Assembly: GCF_023028345.1 (NCBI RefSeq)
Contig: NZ_CP095487.1
Coordinates: 2,976,001-3,040,000, forward strand
DNA length: 64,000 bases
Reading direction: 5' to 3'
Source of the DNA: Halorientalis marina
Lineage (GTDB): Archaea > Halobacteriota > Halobacteria > Halobacteriales > Haloarculaceae
A model generated the notes under the pieces. It worked only from the letters and a program-made list of their open reading frames with translations, was not told the origin of the DNA and did not search any database. Each line of letters opens with the position of its first letter. Within the stretch, counting starts at the first letter, position 1. A program made the position numbers and the translations under genes. This document shows positions 18,692 to 27,540 of this stretch, piece after piece.

Positions 18692-19132
18692 TCACTCGCC
18701 GTCGTCGATGTTGACGACGAGGACGGGGCGGTCGGCGGTCTCGACGACGCGTTCGGTGACCGACCCGAGTGCGGCGAGGCGGTCCCGGCCGGTGCGGCCG
18801 TGGGTCCCCATCGCCACGAGGTCGGCGCCGATCTCCGCCGCGTAGTCGACGATGGTGTTGTGGGGGATGCCCTCGCGGTGCTCGGTCTCGATCGCGATGC
18901 CGTCCTCCCGCGCCCTGTCGGCGGCCGCTTCGAGGGCGCGCTCGCCCTCCGCTTCGAGGTTGCCCCGGACCTCGTCTTTGGTGTCGTCCGCTGCGGCGAG
19001 AAAGAGCCGCTTGTCGACGACGTACAGCGCGTAGAGAGTCGCGTCGTTGTCGTTCGCGATCGAACAGGCGTGGTCGAGCGTCTTCGCGGTCCCGCTGCTC
19101 CCGTCGGTCGGGACGAGTATCCTGTCGTACAT
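18692..19132 (-). CDS. Universal stress protein (UspA family)
   Basis: 146-aa Rossmann-like stress protein. It starts MYDRILVPTDGSSGTAKTLD and carries the ATP-binding-type motif GTHGRTGRDRLAALGSVTERVV (G-x2-G-x9-G-S/T) followed by RPVLVVNID. It is one of two Usp genes in this stretch (the other at 20424-20849), separated by a hypothetical gene and msrB. Haloarchaea carry many paralogues; the specific role is unknown. Confidence 0.93.
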   Translation of the reverse strand: MYDRILVPTDGSSGTAKTLDHACSIANDNDATLYALYVVDKRLFLAAADDTKDEVRGNLEAEGERALEAAADRAREDGIAIETEHREGIPHNTIVDYAAEIGADLVAMGTHGRTGRDRLAALGSVTERVVETADRPVLVVNIDDGE

Positions 19133-19358
19133 CGGTCACGCGGTTCAGTCCGCGACCACTTGAATTACCACCACTGCCCGGCGGACGGACACCCTCGATG
19201 CCGGCGGTGGAGCGTCCGCGACGGCGGGATTTCCCGCTCGCTCCGTCTCAGTGACAGTTGGCGACAGAGATAGGTGCGTTCGCAGTCACCTGTTTACCAC
19301 TTGGTGGGCAGAATGTCAACGAGAACGGGACGGGCAGCCAGTGGCTGGAGGTGCCCCG

Positions 19359-19889
19359 GTGTCGGCGGCTGACAGCCCGATTCGGCTCGAACTGTACGTG
19401 CGGTCGCTCCACCCCGGAACTGCGGGGGACCGCCAGGAGACGGTCGTCGAGCGACTGCAGACGCTGGAGCGCGAGGGGGCCATCGACGAGTTTCAGGTGC
19501 TCGTATGGGGCGACCGGATGCCGGGGAGCCCGGCGGACGCCCGGACTGACGCGGGGCTGTTCGCGCTGAACCGCGCCGCCGTCTTCGCCGAGTGGGCCGA
19601 CCGCAACGGCTTCACGGTCGACGAGTTCGAACACCAGCGGATCGAATCCCACCTGCTCGGGGAGACCTACCGGACGCTTTCGGTGCCGGTCATGACCCTC
19701 GCGGAGTACGCGGGTGCGGACCTCCGGTTCGTCGGACCCGTCTCCGGCCCCGAGGAGACCGTGACCGTCCTCGACAGGCTCGACCGGCTGGCCGCCGACG
19801 GCGACGACGCGGCGGCCGAGTACGAGTCGCTCTCCCGGACCTACGCCGAGCCGCCGGTCGGCCTCACGCTCGCGCCGAACGACGACTGA
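19359..19889 (+). CDS. Hypothetical protein, haloarchaeal type
   Basis: I do not recognise this 176-aa protein. It is soluble and acidic with no signal or membrane segment. Visible features: IRLELYVRSLHPGTAGDRQE, a helical segment ETVVERLQTLEREGAIDEFQV, and a second half with VPVMTLAEYAGADLRFVGPVSGPEETV. GTG at 19359 is preferred because residues upstream in the same frame are Cys/Trp/Arg-rich and unlike haloarchaeal protein. It lies between two stress proteins and msrB, which suggests but does not show a stress link. Confidence 0.7.
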   Translation: MSAADSPIRLELYVRSLHPGTAGDRQETVVERLQTLEREGAIDEFQVLVWGDRMPGSPADARTDAGLFALNRAAVFAEWADRNGFTVDEFEHQRIESHLLGETYRTLSVPVMTLAEYAGADLRFVGPVSGPEETVTVLDRLDRLAADGDDAAAEYESLSRTYAEPPVGLTLAPNDD

Positions 19890-19943
19890 GAGGCGGAGGG
19901 AGTCGGCGGAAGTCGTAAGGACGCCGCGGCCCTATCAGTGGGT

Positions 19944-20381
19944 ATGTCGAGCGACTCAGCGGACGGCGACGCGGCGGACCACGCGACGGCTGACGACCTG
20001 CCCGACTCCGATGCCGAGTGGCGCGAACACCTGTCCGAAGAGGAGTACCGCATCCTCCGGGAGGCCGGGACCGAGCCGAAATTCAGCGGCGAGTACGTCG
20101 ACACCGACGCCGACGGCGTCTATCGCTGTGCCGGCTGTGGCGCCGAGCTGTTCGACTCCGGGACGAAGTTCAAGTCCGGGTCCGGGTGGCCGAGTTTCTA
20201 CGACGCCATCGGGGACGGCATCGAGACGGAGCTGGACACGAGCCACGGGATGCGCCGCACCGAGGTCCGCTGTGGGACCTGTGACGGCCACCTCGGCCAC
20301 GTCTTCGAGGACGGGCCGGACCCGACGGGAAAACGCTACTGCATCAACTCGCTCGCGCTCGACCTCGACGCAGAGGAGTAA
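19944..20381 (+). CDS. msrB: Peptide-methionine (R)-S-oxide reductase MsrB
   Basis: 145 aa. Reduces the R-epimer of methionine sulfoxide in proteins. Two zinc CxxC pairs ([12 protein letters not shown] and [12 protein letters not shown]), the GSGWPSF substrate motif and the catalytic Cys in [11 protein letters not shown] are all present. The first roughly 25 residues are an acidic haloarchaeal extension. ATG at 19944 is chosen over an in-frame GTG 6 bases upstream. Placed between stress-protein genes, fitting an oxidative-damage role. Confidence 0.96.
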   Translation: MSSDSADGDAADHATADDLPDSDAEWREHLSEEEYRILREAGTEPKFSGEYVDTDADGVYRCAGCGAELFDSGTKFKSGSGWPSFYDAIGDGIETELDTSHGMRRTEVRCGTCDGHLGHVFEDGPDPTGKRYCINSLALDLDAEE

Positions 20382-20423
20382 CCGGCGGCGGACGCCGGCC
20401 GTCTCGGCGCGGGGGAGTGGCGC

Positions 20424-20849
20424 TTATTCGATCTTGACGGTGAGGACCGGCACCGGCGCGCGCTTGACCACTTTCTGACTGACGCTGCCGACGACCGACT
20501 CCTGGGAGTCGTCGTCGTGGGTGCCCATCGTCACCAGGTCGATCGGGGCTGTGTCGATGTAGTCGAGGATCTCCTCGACGGGGTTACCACGCCGGAGTTC
20601 GGTCGTGGTTTCGACGCCCTCGTCGGCGAAGCGGGACTCGGCCTCGTCGATGGCGGCCTCGCCCTCGCTGCGGAACTCCTCGATGACTTCCTCGCGCATT
20701 CCGTCGGCCAGCGTCAGGAACGCGCGGTCGTCGACGACGTACAGCAGGTGGACCGTCGCGTCCCGGCGGTCCGCGGCGTCGAGCGTGTGCGGGAACACTT
20801 CCGAGAGCGACTCGGTCCCGTCTATCGGCAGCAGGATGTGGTCGTACAT
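20424..20849 (-). CDS. Universal stress protein (UspA family)
   Basis: 141 aa, starts MYDHILLPIDGTESLSEVF. The nucleotide-loop motif is degenerate: MGTHDDDSQESVVGSVSQKV has GTHDDDS where the upstream paralogue has GTHGRTG, so ATP binding is doubtful while the fold (PVLTVKIE end) is intact. Convergent with msrB. Best seen as a diverged paralogue of the gene at 18692-19132. Confidence 0.9.
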   Translation of the reverse strand: MYDHILLPIDGTESLSEVFPHTLDAADRRDATVHLLYVVDDRAFLTLADGMREEVIEEFRSEGEAAIDEAESRFADEGVETTTELRRGNPVEEILDYIDTAPIDLVTMGTHDDDSQESVVGSVSQKVVKRAPVPVLTVKIE

Positions 20850-20896
20850 CTACCGGGGCGTTCTCGGTCCGCTCCCTTGATGGATTCGTTTCGGTC

Positions 20897-21388
20897 TCAG
20901 GGGACGTTCCCGTCGACCGCGTCGCGGACCTCGACGATTTCCACCTCGAAAACGAGGTCCTCGCCCGCGAGTTCGTGGTTGAAATCGACGCTGACGATGC
21001 CGTCCTCGACGGCGACGACCTCGCCGGGGAGCCCCTGCTCCGTCTGGACGGTCAGGCCGATTTCGGGCTCCTCGCCCTCGATCATGTCGCTGAACTCCGC
21101 CACGTCGTACTCGACGATCCGGTCCTCGGAGCGCTCGCCGTACCCGGCCTCGGGCGCCACCTCGACGGTCGCTTCCTCACCTTCTTCGAGGCCGCGAAGC
21201 CCCTCTTCGAGCCCTTCGACGATCCGCCCGGCACCGACTTCGACGGTCAGCGGCGAGAAATCCCGCTCCCCGGCGTCCGCGAGGTCCTGTTCGTCCGCGA
21301 CCGACTCGTGGGACGTGTCGAACACGGTCCCGTCTTCGAGGCGCCCGGTGTACTCGAAGGTCACCGAGTCGCCGTCTTCGATTGCCAT
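20897..21388 (-). CDS. FKBP-type peptidyl-prolyl isomerase (SlyD-like)
   Basis: 163 aa. The FKBP domain is split by an inserted IF (insert-in-flap) domain as in SlyD and archaeal long-type FKBPs: MAIEDGDSVTFEYTGRLEDG, VGAGRIVEGLEEGLRGLEEG, then the insert (PEAGYGERSEDRIVEYDVAEF to VSVDFNHELAGEDLVFEVEI). It catalyses proline isomerisation and acts as a chaperone in the cytoplasm. The His-rich metal tail of bacterial SlyD is absent. Start ATG 21388. Confidence 0.93.
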   Translation of the reverse strand: MAIEDGDSVTFEYTGRLEDGTVFDTSHESVADEQDLADAGERDFSPLTVEVGAGRIVEGLEEGLRGLEEGEEATVEVAPEAGYGERSEDRIVEYDVAEFSDMIEGEEPEIGLTVQTEQGLPGEVVAVEDGIVSVDFNHELAGEDLVFEVEIVEVRDAVDGNVP

Positions 21389-21470
21389 ACAACCCACTGG
21401 CGGGCGGGGCGGTTAAGGCTTGGGCGATGGGGTCGAGCGGCCCCGAGACCCGACGCCAGCGACCGCCTGC

Positions 21471-22265
21471 TCACTCCAGTCCGAGGTCGTGTTGCATCGA
21501 GTTGCCGGGCCGGGGGACGCCCTTGACGGTCACGGTCTCGCCGGTCATGAAGGCGGCGGCGGGCGAGACGAGGAACTGCACCACGTCGGCGATGTCCTCG
21601 CCGTGGCCGATGCGGCGGTCGACCTGTTCGCGGGGCGGCATCTGGTCGCTCTGGATGCCCAGCGTCTCGGCGACGCCGGGGGTCTGGACGAGGCCCGGCG
21701 CGACGCAGTTGACGCGGATGCCGTCGTCGGCCCACTCGACGGCCAGCGTCTCGGTCAGGCGGATGATTGCCGCTTTCGAGGCGCTGTAGTGGCTCTCGTT
21801 GGGCGCGGCGTGCTGGCCGTTGACCGAGGAGAGATTGACGATACAGCCGCCGTCGCCCTCGCGCATGACCTCGCCGGCGACCTGCGTGCAGTGGAAGGTG
21901 CTGTTGAGGTTCAGGTCGACGATGGAGTTCCAGCCGTTGGGCGAGATGTCCTCGAAGGCGGCGACGAACTCCCCGCCGGCGTTGTTGACGAGGGCGTCCA
22001 CGTCGCCGAACTCCTCGACGGTCTCCTCGACGAACGCCTCGACCTGGTCGCGCTCGCGGACGTTACACTCCACGGCGAGGGCGTCGCCCTCCGCTTCTTC
22101 GTTGATTCCGTCCGCGACGGGGCCGACGCGGTCGATATCGCGCGAACAGACAGCCACGTCCGCGCCGCCCGCCGCGAGCGTCTCGGCGATGGCACGACCG
22201 ATTCCCTGACTGGCGCCGGTGACGATGGCCGTCTGGCCCGCCACGTCGAAGTCTGCCTCGTGCAT
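21471..22265 (-). CDS. Short-chain dehydrogenase/reductase
   Basis: 264-aa classical SDR. Cofactor motif TGASQGIGRAIAETL, NNAG motif (LVNNAGGEF), catalytic Ser in VNLSSVNGQHA and YSASK (Tyr-x3-Lys) are complete. The Arg-containing VCSRDIDRV after beta2 favours NADP(H). The C-terminal ending (AAAFMTGETVTVKGVPRPG) is typical of FabG-like/glucose-dehydrogenase-like SDRs. Substrate unknown; it stands alone. Confidence 0.9.
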   Translation of the reverse strand: MHEADFDVAGQTAIVTGASQGIGRAIAETLAAGGADVAVCSRDIDRVGPVADGINEEAEGDALAVECNVRERDQVEAFVEETVEEFGDVDALVNNAGGEFVAAFEDISPNGWNSIVDLNLNSTFHCTQVAGEVMREGDGGCIVNLSSVNGQHAAPNESHYSASKAAIIRLTETLAVEWADDGIRVNCVAPGLVQTPGVAETLGIQSDQMPPREQVDRRIGHGEDIADVVQFLVSPAAAFMTGETVTVKGVPRPGNSMQHDLGLE

Positions 22266-22400
22266 CGCCCGGAATCGGGGCCGGCCGACGCTTCAGTGTA
22301 CCGATTGGGGTGTGCGATACCACGGGCCGGCCACCGGTCGGGTGAGTCGCGATACCACGACTCGCGGGGGACTTATCAGTCCGGGGCTGCTTTATATGGT

Positions 22401-22700
22401 ATGAGCGAAGACAGCGGGCGCCGGAACCTCCGGATGCCCAACAGCGATCAGTTGTTCGCGGTCGTGACGGAACACAACGGCGGTAATCACGTACGACTCC
22501 AGTGTGCCGACGGCAAAAACCGGATGGGCCGGATTCCCGGTCGCATGAAGTTCCGGACCTGGATCAACGAGCACGACGTCGTCATCGCCGAGCCGTGGGA
22601 CTGGGACGACGACAAGGCCAATATCGAGTGGCGCTACGACGGCCAGGACGCCGACCAGCTCCGCCGCGAAGGCCACCTCGACGGCGAACTCTCCGCCTAA
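22401..22700 (+). CDS. eif1a: Translation initiation factor aIF-1A
   Basis: 99-aa S1/OB-fold factor that binds the A site of the small ribosomal subunit and helps start-site selection. The core NSDQLFAVVTEHNGGNHVR, CADGKNRMGRIPGRMKFR and WINEHDVVIAEPWDWDDDKA is diagnostic. ATG at 22401 lies about 28 bases after a TATA-like CTTATCAG, suggesting leaderless transcription. The basic N-terminus (SGRRNLRMP) is shorter than the eukaryotic tail. Confidence 0.95.
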   Translation: MSEDSGRRNLRMPNSDQLFAVVTEHNGGNHVRLQCADGKNRMGRIPGRMKFRTWINEHDVVIAEPWDWDDDKANIEWRYDGQDADQLRREGHLDGELSA

Positions 22701-22900
22701 TTTCTTCCGACGTCGGCGGTCACGCTCGGATTTCCGAGTGAGCCGCGACGCGGGTATTCCCGATCGAGCAGCGACGCGGCAATCCGCTGGACCAGCGACG
22801 CCGCCAATCGAACTGTCGAGCGGTAGTGACGGCACTGCTCGCAGATAGTCTCGAAGAAAACGCAGTCACGCGTGCCGCCGTGTGGCGACAGTACGGGAGT

Positions 22901-23098
22901 TTAGTTCTCGCGAACGACGTTCGTCGCGCGCGGGCCCTTCGGGGCCTGTTCGATGTCGAATTCGATCTCGGTCCCTTCGGTCAGATCCTCACCGCCAACG
23001 TCCTCCATGTGGAAGAAAACGTCCTCGTCCGAATCCTCAGTCTCGATGAAACCGTAACCGCCAGTGTCGTTGAAGAAATCAACCTTACCGTTTGCCAT
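22901..23098 (-). CDS. cspA: Cold shock protein (CspA family)
   Basis: 65-aa single cold-shock domain, RNA/ssDNA-binding. RNP1 appears as [10 protein letters not shown] and RNP2 as DVFFHMEDV. Its sequence is close to, but clearly distinct from, the four array members at 51.3-52.0 kb (Glu-Asp-Ser and Thr-Glu-Gly-Thr differences, ends NVVREN). A CTTATCC box about 30 bases before the ATG is a candidate TATA element. Likely an RNA chaperone. Confidence 0.95.
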   Translation of the reverse strand: MANGKVDFFNDTGGYGFIETEDSDEDVFFHMEDVGGEDLTEGTEIEFDIEQAPKGPRATNVVREN

Positions 23099-23368
23099 TG
23101 CGACTAGACGAACCGCCGACGCGGGGATAAGGGTTCCGACTTGTAATCCTTGTCGGGTTTTTTACGGACGTTCGTATTCGATTTACCCATTCTATCTTTC
23201 GTTTGTTTCGGTACAGCGGGGCGAGAGCGCCGCGTTCGTTCGGACGGTCACATCTCGCGGATTCTTCGATGGAATCGGCAGTTCCCGGCCGAAAACGCGA
23301 CCGTCTGACGCCGTGATACCGGGTCGGCACATCCGAGGGGCTTTACGTCGGGGGGCAGTGTACTCCAC

Positions 23369-23992
23369 GTGGATTCTGACGAGGTTCGCCGACAGTGGGC
23401 CGAACGATCCGGGGAGTACTCCCCCGAGTACTACGCCTATTACGGCCCGGACAAGCGGAGTGAGGCGGTACGGGAGCTGTTGAGTCGGTACGTCGACCGC
23501 GACGCGGCCGTGCTGGAACTGGGCTGTAGCTCCGGGCGACACCTCGCACACCTGCGGGACCACGGCTTCTCGGACCTGACCGGGGTCGAGGTCAACGGCG
23601 AGGCCTTCGACGTGATGGCCGAGGCGTACCCGGACCTCGCCGCGGAGGGGACCTTCCATCACGACGCCATCGAGGCGGTTCTGCCGGGATTCGACGACGA
23701 CCGCTTCGACGCGGTCTTTTCCGTCGAGACGCTCCAGCACATCCACCCCGACGCGGAGTGGGTGTTCGGCGACCTCGCACGGATCACCGCCGACCTCCTC
23801 GTCACCGTCGAGAACGAGGGCGACGGCGACCCCACGGACCCGTCGACCGCGGACGTGAACTACGTCCACGACGAGTTCCCCCTCTACTACCGCGACTGGG
23901 AGCGCGTGTTCACGGCCCGGGGGTTCGAGACGGTCGCGACGCGCGCTCACGACCGGGATACGGTCCGGGCGTTCCGCGCCGGGGACGACTGA
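23369..23992 (+). CDS. Class I SAM-dependent methyltransferase
   Basis: 207 aa, GTG start. SAM motif I is VLELGCSSGRHLAHLRDHGF, then the acidic ribose contact LTGVEVNGEAFDV and DAVFSVETLQHIHPD. An N-terminal helix (DEVRRQWAERSGEYSPEYYA) precedes the domain. Resembles methyltransferase-11/12 type enzymes acting on small molecules; substrate unknown. No partner genes nearby. Confidence 0.85.
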   Translation: MDSDEVRRQWAERSGEYSPEYYAYYGPDKRSEAVRELLSRYVDRDAAVLELGCSSGRHLAHLRDHGFSDLTGVEVNGEAFDVMAEAYPDLAAEGTFHHDAIEAVLPGFDDDRFDAVFSVETLQHIHPDAEWVFGDLARITADLLVTVENEGDGDPTDPSTADVNYVHDEFPLYYRDWERVFTARGFETVATRAHDRDTVRAFRAGDD

Positions 23993-24206
23993 GACCCCCC
24001 GGGGAGCGGTCGCCGCTCACCTGTTTGGTGGCTGCTGTCTCGACCATATCGAGACGAGAGCAGCGAGAATAATCGACGCTTGGTTACTTCGGCAACTGCT
24101 GTTTGGGGGTGGGAGGGGGTCAACGGCGGTCCGGATACGGCGGCCGCCGGGCTGGCATGGTTGGTCATCCCGGGTGGTTATCCGCCCGCGCGCCGAACTA
24201 CTGGAT

Positions 24207-24860
24207 ATGGCGACCGTCATGGAGTTCACGAGTCCGGCCGCGGAGTTCCCGCTCGGCAGCGTCTTCGAGGAACTGCCCGGGGTGACGGTCGAACTGGAGC
24301 GAATCGTCCCCCACGACGACTTCGACATTCCGTACTTCTGGGTCCGCGGTGGCGACGTCGCCGACATCGAGGACGCCTTCGGCGCCCAGGACGGGGTCTC
24401 CGATGTCGTGCTCGTCGACAGCGTCGAGGAGGAGTACCTCATGCGCGCCGAGTGGGACCAGGAGTACGTCGGCATCCCCAGCGCGCTCGCCGAGACCCAC
24501 CTGATCGTCCTCTCGGGGATCGGGACGAGCGACGGCTGGCACTTCGAGGTCCGCGGCGAGACCAGAGACGACGTGAGCGCGTTCCGGAGTTACTGCCAGG
24601 AACACGACGTCGATATCGACATCACGGCAGTCCACGCCCTGCTCCCCATCCAGGGGGAAGGCTACGAGCTGACCGATACACAGCAGGAAGCGCTCGTCAC
24701 CGCCTTCGAACTCGGGTATTTCGACTCGCCGCGGCGGTGTTCGATGGAGACCGTCGCCGACGAACTGGGCATCACCCAGCAGTCGTTGTCGTCACGGCTC
24801 AGGCGCGGCCACCGTCGGCTCATCGCCGCGACGCTCGTTCACGGGGCGACGAAATCCTGA
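24207..24860 (+). CDS. HTH_10 (Bat-type) transcriptional regulator
   Basis: 217 aa. The C-terminal HTH_10 domain is plain: LTDTQQEALVTAFELGYFD, then MSETVADELGI-like METVADELGITQQSLSSRLR and RRLIAAT. The N-terminal roughly 150 residues form the Bat-associated sensor-like domain seen in many haloarchaeal regulators (PSAALAETHLIVLSGIGTSD region). ATG at 24207 gives a natural MATVMEFTSPAAEFPLG start, shared by this family. It lies just before a HalOD1 gene, so this is a small regulatory patch. Ligand and targets unknown. Confidence 0.88.
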   Translation: MATVMEFTSPAAEFPLGSVFEELPGVTVELERIVPHDDFDIPYFWVRGGDVADIEDAFGAQDGVSDVVLVDSVEEEYLMRAEWDQEYVGIPSALAETHLIVLSGIGTSDGWHFEVRGETRDDVSAFRSYCQEHDVDIDITAVHALLPIQGEGYELTDTQQEALVTAFELGYFDSPRRCSMETVADELGITQQSLSSRLRRGHRRLIAATLVHGATKS

Positions 24861-24932
24861 TAGGCGACCCCACTTGTACCCTCTGTATAGTAAGAAGCCC
24901 AACTGACCCGGCCGCGGCGATTCGTATGGGGT

Positions 24933-25286
24933 ATGGTAGCCACGCAGGCCGGCGTCGAACTGGAATCGATGGCGTACGACAGCGACTCGGACAGCTACCG
25001 GTTCACGTTCGACCCGGAACGGACTCCACCGAGCATGGCCGTCGTCGCGGCGCTGTCCAGCGCACTGGACGTCGCGGCGATGGACCTAGACCCGATCTAC
25101 GAGATGGTCGACACCGACGCACTCGACGCGCTCGTTTGCGTTCAGGACCAGAGTGTCGGCGACGTGACGGTGTCGATCTCCCACGCGGCGTACTCCCTCA
25201 CCGTCCACAGCTACGGGCTCGTCACGATGGTCCCGGCGGACGGCGAGGAGACGACCGACTGGGCCGAGTCCTCCCTGGACCAATGA
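24933..25286 (+). CDS. HalOD1 output-domain protein
   Basis: 117-aa protein consisting of one HalOD1 domain, a haloarchaeal output module usually found alone or behind receiver/sensor domains. Diagnostic elements: YRFTFDPERTPPSMAVVAAL, DLDPIYEMVDTDALDALV and the closing VSISHAAYSLTVHSYGLVTM. Its TGA overlaps the ATG of a 60-aa gene (ATGA), so the pair is translationally coupled. Molecular activity of HalOD1 is unknown; signalling is inferred from domain company. Confidence 0.85.
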   Translation: MVATQAGVELESMAYDSDSDSYRFTFDPERTPPSMAVVAALSSALDVAAMDLDPIYEMVDTDALDALVCVQDQSVGDVTVSISHAAYSLTVHSYGLVTMVPADGEETTDWAESSLDQ

Positions 25287-25465
25287 CCGACGACACGACG
25301 CCGACGTCCGCCGCGGCACTGAACGCGGAACTCGCTGCGCTCCTCCGTCGGGCACGCGACAACGACGTCGACGTGCGCGGTGGCTGGACGTGTTCGGCTG
25401 ACACCGACGGTCTGGACTGGGACGTCGTGGTCACCGAGGTCAGGGCCGCCGACCGAGCCGAGTAA
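25283..25465 (+). CDS. Small hypothetical protein coupled to HalOD1 gene
   Basis: 60 aa, unrecognised. ATG overlaps the stop of the HalOD1 gene by ATGA. The residues are acidic and haloarchaeal in style: a helical AALNAELAALLRRARDNDVD followed by a strand-like RGGWTCSADTDGLDWDVVVT. One Cys, no CxxC pair and no membrane segment. The tight coupling and protein-like composition support a real gene, perhaps a partner of the HalOD1 protein. Confidence 0.7.
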   Translation: MTDDTTPTSAAALNAELAALLRRARDNDVDVRGGWTCSADTDGLDWDVVVTEVRAADRAE

Positions 25466-25482
25466 TCCAGTCGGGCGCCCCC

Positions 25483-26673
25483 TCACCCTTCTTTCGAGTG
25501 CGTTCGTCCTCGCTCCGGCCGACCGCCGGCGAGTCGCCTGACGGCTCCCGCGGCGACGAGGGCGATGGCGATTTCGAGCCCGCCAGCGGTCAGGAACGCG
25601 GTGACGTAGCCGTACTGGTCGGTGACGATCCCGCCGACGAGGAAGCCGCTCAGCATTCCGAGACTGCCGAAGACGTTGAACCCACCCATCGCCGCGCCAC
25701 GCTCCGTCGGCGGGACGATGTCGGTGACGAGTGCCATCGTCGCCGGCGAGACGAACGCACCACAGACGCCGACGACGACCATCAGCCCGGCGGCGAGGAG
25801 ATAGCCCGGCGCCAGCACGACGGCGATAATCGCCACGCCGTACAGCACCGACCCGGCGACGACCGGGAGGTATCGGCCGATCCGGTCCGACAGCGAGCCG
25901 GCCGGATACTGGACGGCGGCGAAGGGGACGAAAAAGAGCGCCAGCGTGACGCCCGCCTGTGCCGCATCGATGCCGAAGGTATCCCGGAAGTAGGCAACGC
26001 CGGTCAGCGCGAAGAAGCCGGCGGTCAGCCGGTCGATGTAGCCGAAGGCGAAGGGCACGAGCAGGTGTGGTCGCGTTCGGACGCGGTCGACCAGCGTGTC
26101 GACGGGGAGACCGTCCCCGGGGCTCCGGTCCGGGACCGTCGCCGCGAGGAGGGCACTTCCGCCGAGGAGCACCGCCCCGCCGTAGAGGGGGGCGAGCGGG
26201 TCGACCGCCGCCAGTCGGCCGCCGACGACCGACCCGAACGCCGCGCCCACGCCGATGGCGGTGCCGGCCGCGCCCATGTTCCGCCCGTGGCCGCCCGAGA
26301 GGTCCATCAGCATCGTGATCGACAGGGAGAACGCGCCGATGGTGAACGCGCCGCCGACGGCCCGCAGGACCAGCACGGCGCCGAACCCGAGGCCGATCCC
26401 CGGCGCCAGCGCGACGGTCAGATAGCTCGCGGCTCCGCCGGCGGCTCCGGCGACGACCAGCGGCGTCCGGGTGCCGAGCGTGTCGCTGAGAACACCCCAC
26501 AGGGACGCACAGACGACGAACGCGCCGAACTCGGCGACGAGGAACCACGTCCCCGCGAGGATGCCGCTCCCGCCGCCGAGCGCGGCGACCGTCTCCGCCA
26601 GCCCCGGGTAGAGAAACACCTGTGAGACGAGGACGCTCCAGACGACGAGGGCGAGACGGGGTCGGTCACTCAT
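25483..26673 (-). CDS. MFS transporter
   Basis: 396-aa major facilitator with about 12 membrane helices. The loop 2-3 signature GVLSDTLGTRTPLVVAG and its second-half repeat GSLSDRIGRYLPVVAGS are present, as is the drug-efflux-like helix-5 area VSPATMALVTDIVPPTERGA. The basic C-terminal tail (GGRPERGRTHSKEG) is cytoplasmic. Likely a proton- or sodium-driven exporter; substrate unknown. Convergent with the HalOD1 pair, 17 bases apart. Confidence 0.88.
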   Translation of the reverse strand: MSDRPRLALVVWSVLVSQVFLYPGLAETVAALGGGSGILAGTWFLVAEFGAFVVCASLWGVLSDTLGTRTPLVVAGAAGGAASYLTVALAPGIGLGFGAVLVLRAVGGAFTIGAFSLSITMLMDLSGGHGRNMGAAGTAIGVGAAFGSVVGGRLAAVDPLAPLYGGAVLLGGSALLAATVPDRSPGDGLPVDTLVDRVRTRPHLLVPFAFGYIDRLTAGFFALTGVAYFRDTFGIDAAQAGVTLALFFVPFAAVQYPAGSLSDRIGRYLPVVAGSVLYGVAIIAVVLAPGYLLAAGLMVVVGVCGAFVSPATMALVTDIVPPTERGAAMGGFNVFGSLGMLSGFLVGGIVTDQYGYVTAFLTAGGLEIAIALVAAGAVRRLAGGRPERGRTHSKEG

Positions 26674-26800
26674 TCGAGGACACCGGGTGGTTCGCGACGG
26701 GGCCGGGGAGTCGGGCTCAACGCGGGCGATTCGACCCCGCGACGGCGCTACTCCGGACTACCGGTTCGTGGGGAACCCACTCGAACGCTACGGAACGCGG

Positions 26801-27388
26801 TCAGTCCGTGTCGACGAGCGAGCCGAACAGATCCTCGGCATCGCCCGGCGTGTCGAAGTCGTGGAAGTGTTCGCCTTTCTCCTTGCTGAGGACGTTGAGC
26901 GCGGCGGCGGCGCCGTCGCCCGCCGAGATGACCGCCTGCCACTCCTCGGCGCGCACCATCGCCCCGGTCGCGTAGGCGTCCTCGACCGACGTCTCCATCG
27001 TCACGTCCACGTCGACGACGTCCTCGCCGGTGAACGCACAGCCGAGGTCCTCGGCGAGGTCGCGGTTCGCGCCCGTCGCCAGGACGAGGTAGTCGCCGGT
27101 CTCGTCCCCCGCGGCCGTCTCGGCGGTGAAGCCGTCGTCGGTGGCTTCGACGCTCGTCACGGCGGTGTCCTGGACGCGCTCGACGCCGAAGTCGTCGACC
27201 TGCTCGCGCAGGGTCTCCACGTAGTTCGACCCGTCCAGCGAGCCGATGCCGGGGTAGTTGAACAGGTGTGCCTTGTGCATCCACGTGTCGTCCGTGTCGA
27301 AGACGGTCGTTTCGAGGCCGTTTTTCGCGGTGAACAGCGCGGCACTGAGCCCCGCGGGACCGCCGCCGACGACGAGTACGTCTGCCAT
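26801..27388 (-). CDS. Short FAD-dependent oxidoreductase, thioredoxin-reductase-like
   Basis: 195 aa. FAD dinucleotide motif VLVVGGGPAGLSAALFTAKN at the N-terminus, GxxxxGD-type second FAD motif near DVDVTMETSVEDAYATGAM, then AVISAGDGAAAALNVLS. It lacks the CxxC redox pair and the NADPH-binding insert of real thioredoxin reductases (about 310 aa), so it is a minimal one-domain flavoprotein; its electron donor must come from elsewhere or it senses redox state. Start ATG 27388 gives MADVLVVGGG. Confidence 0.8.
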   Translation of the reverse strand: MADVLVVGGGPAGLSAALFTAKNGLETTVFDTDDTWMHKAHLFNYPGIGSLDGSNYVETLREQVDDFGVERVQDTAVTSVEATDDGFTAETAAGDETGDYLVLATGANRDLAEDLGCAFTGEDVVDVDVTMETSVEDAYATGAMVRAEEWQAVISAGDGAAAALNVLSKEKGEHFHDFDTPGDAEDLFGSLVDTD

Positions 27389-27540
27389 GGTAGAGTTGTC
27401 GGCCGTGAGCCGCATAAACCCACGCCCGGTGCGTGCGCTTCCACACAGCACCACGAGAACCGGCGACAGCGACGTGCCGACCACGAGGAGGCCGGGACCG
27501 TCGCAATCGCCTGGAGCTGGACTCCCCGAGGCCGTCCGCG

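Noticed and set aside
20424..20849. Riboswitch or small RNA near the Usp/FKBP genes
   Set aside because: Gaps are under 60 bases and show no conserved structure.
24080..25465. 461-codon plus-strand frame spanning the HTH_10 and HalOD1 genes
   Set aside because: Arg-rich out-of-frame shadow; only its last 60 codons, from the ATG at 25283, are protein-like and are annotated separately.
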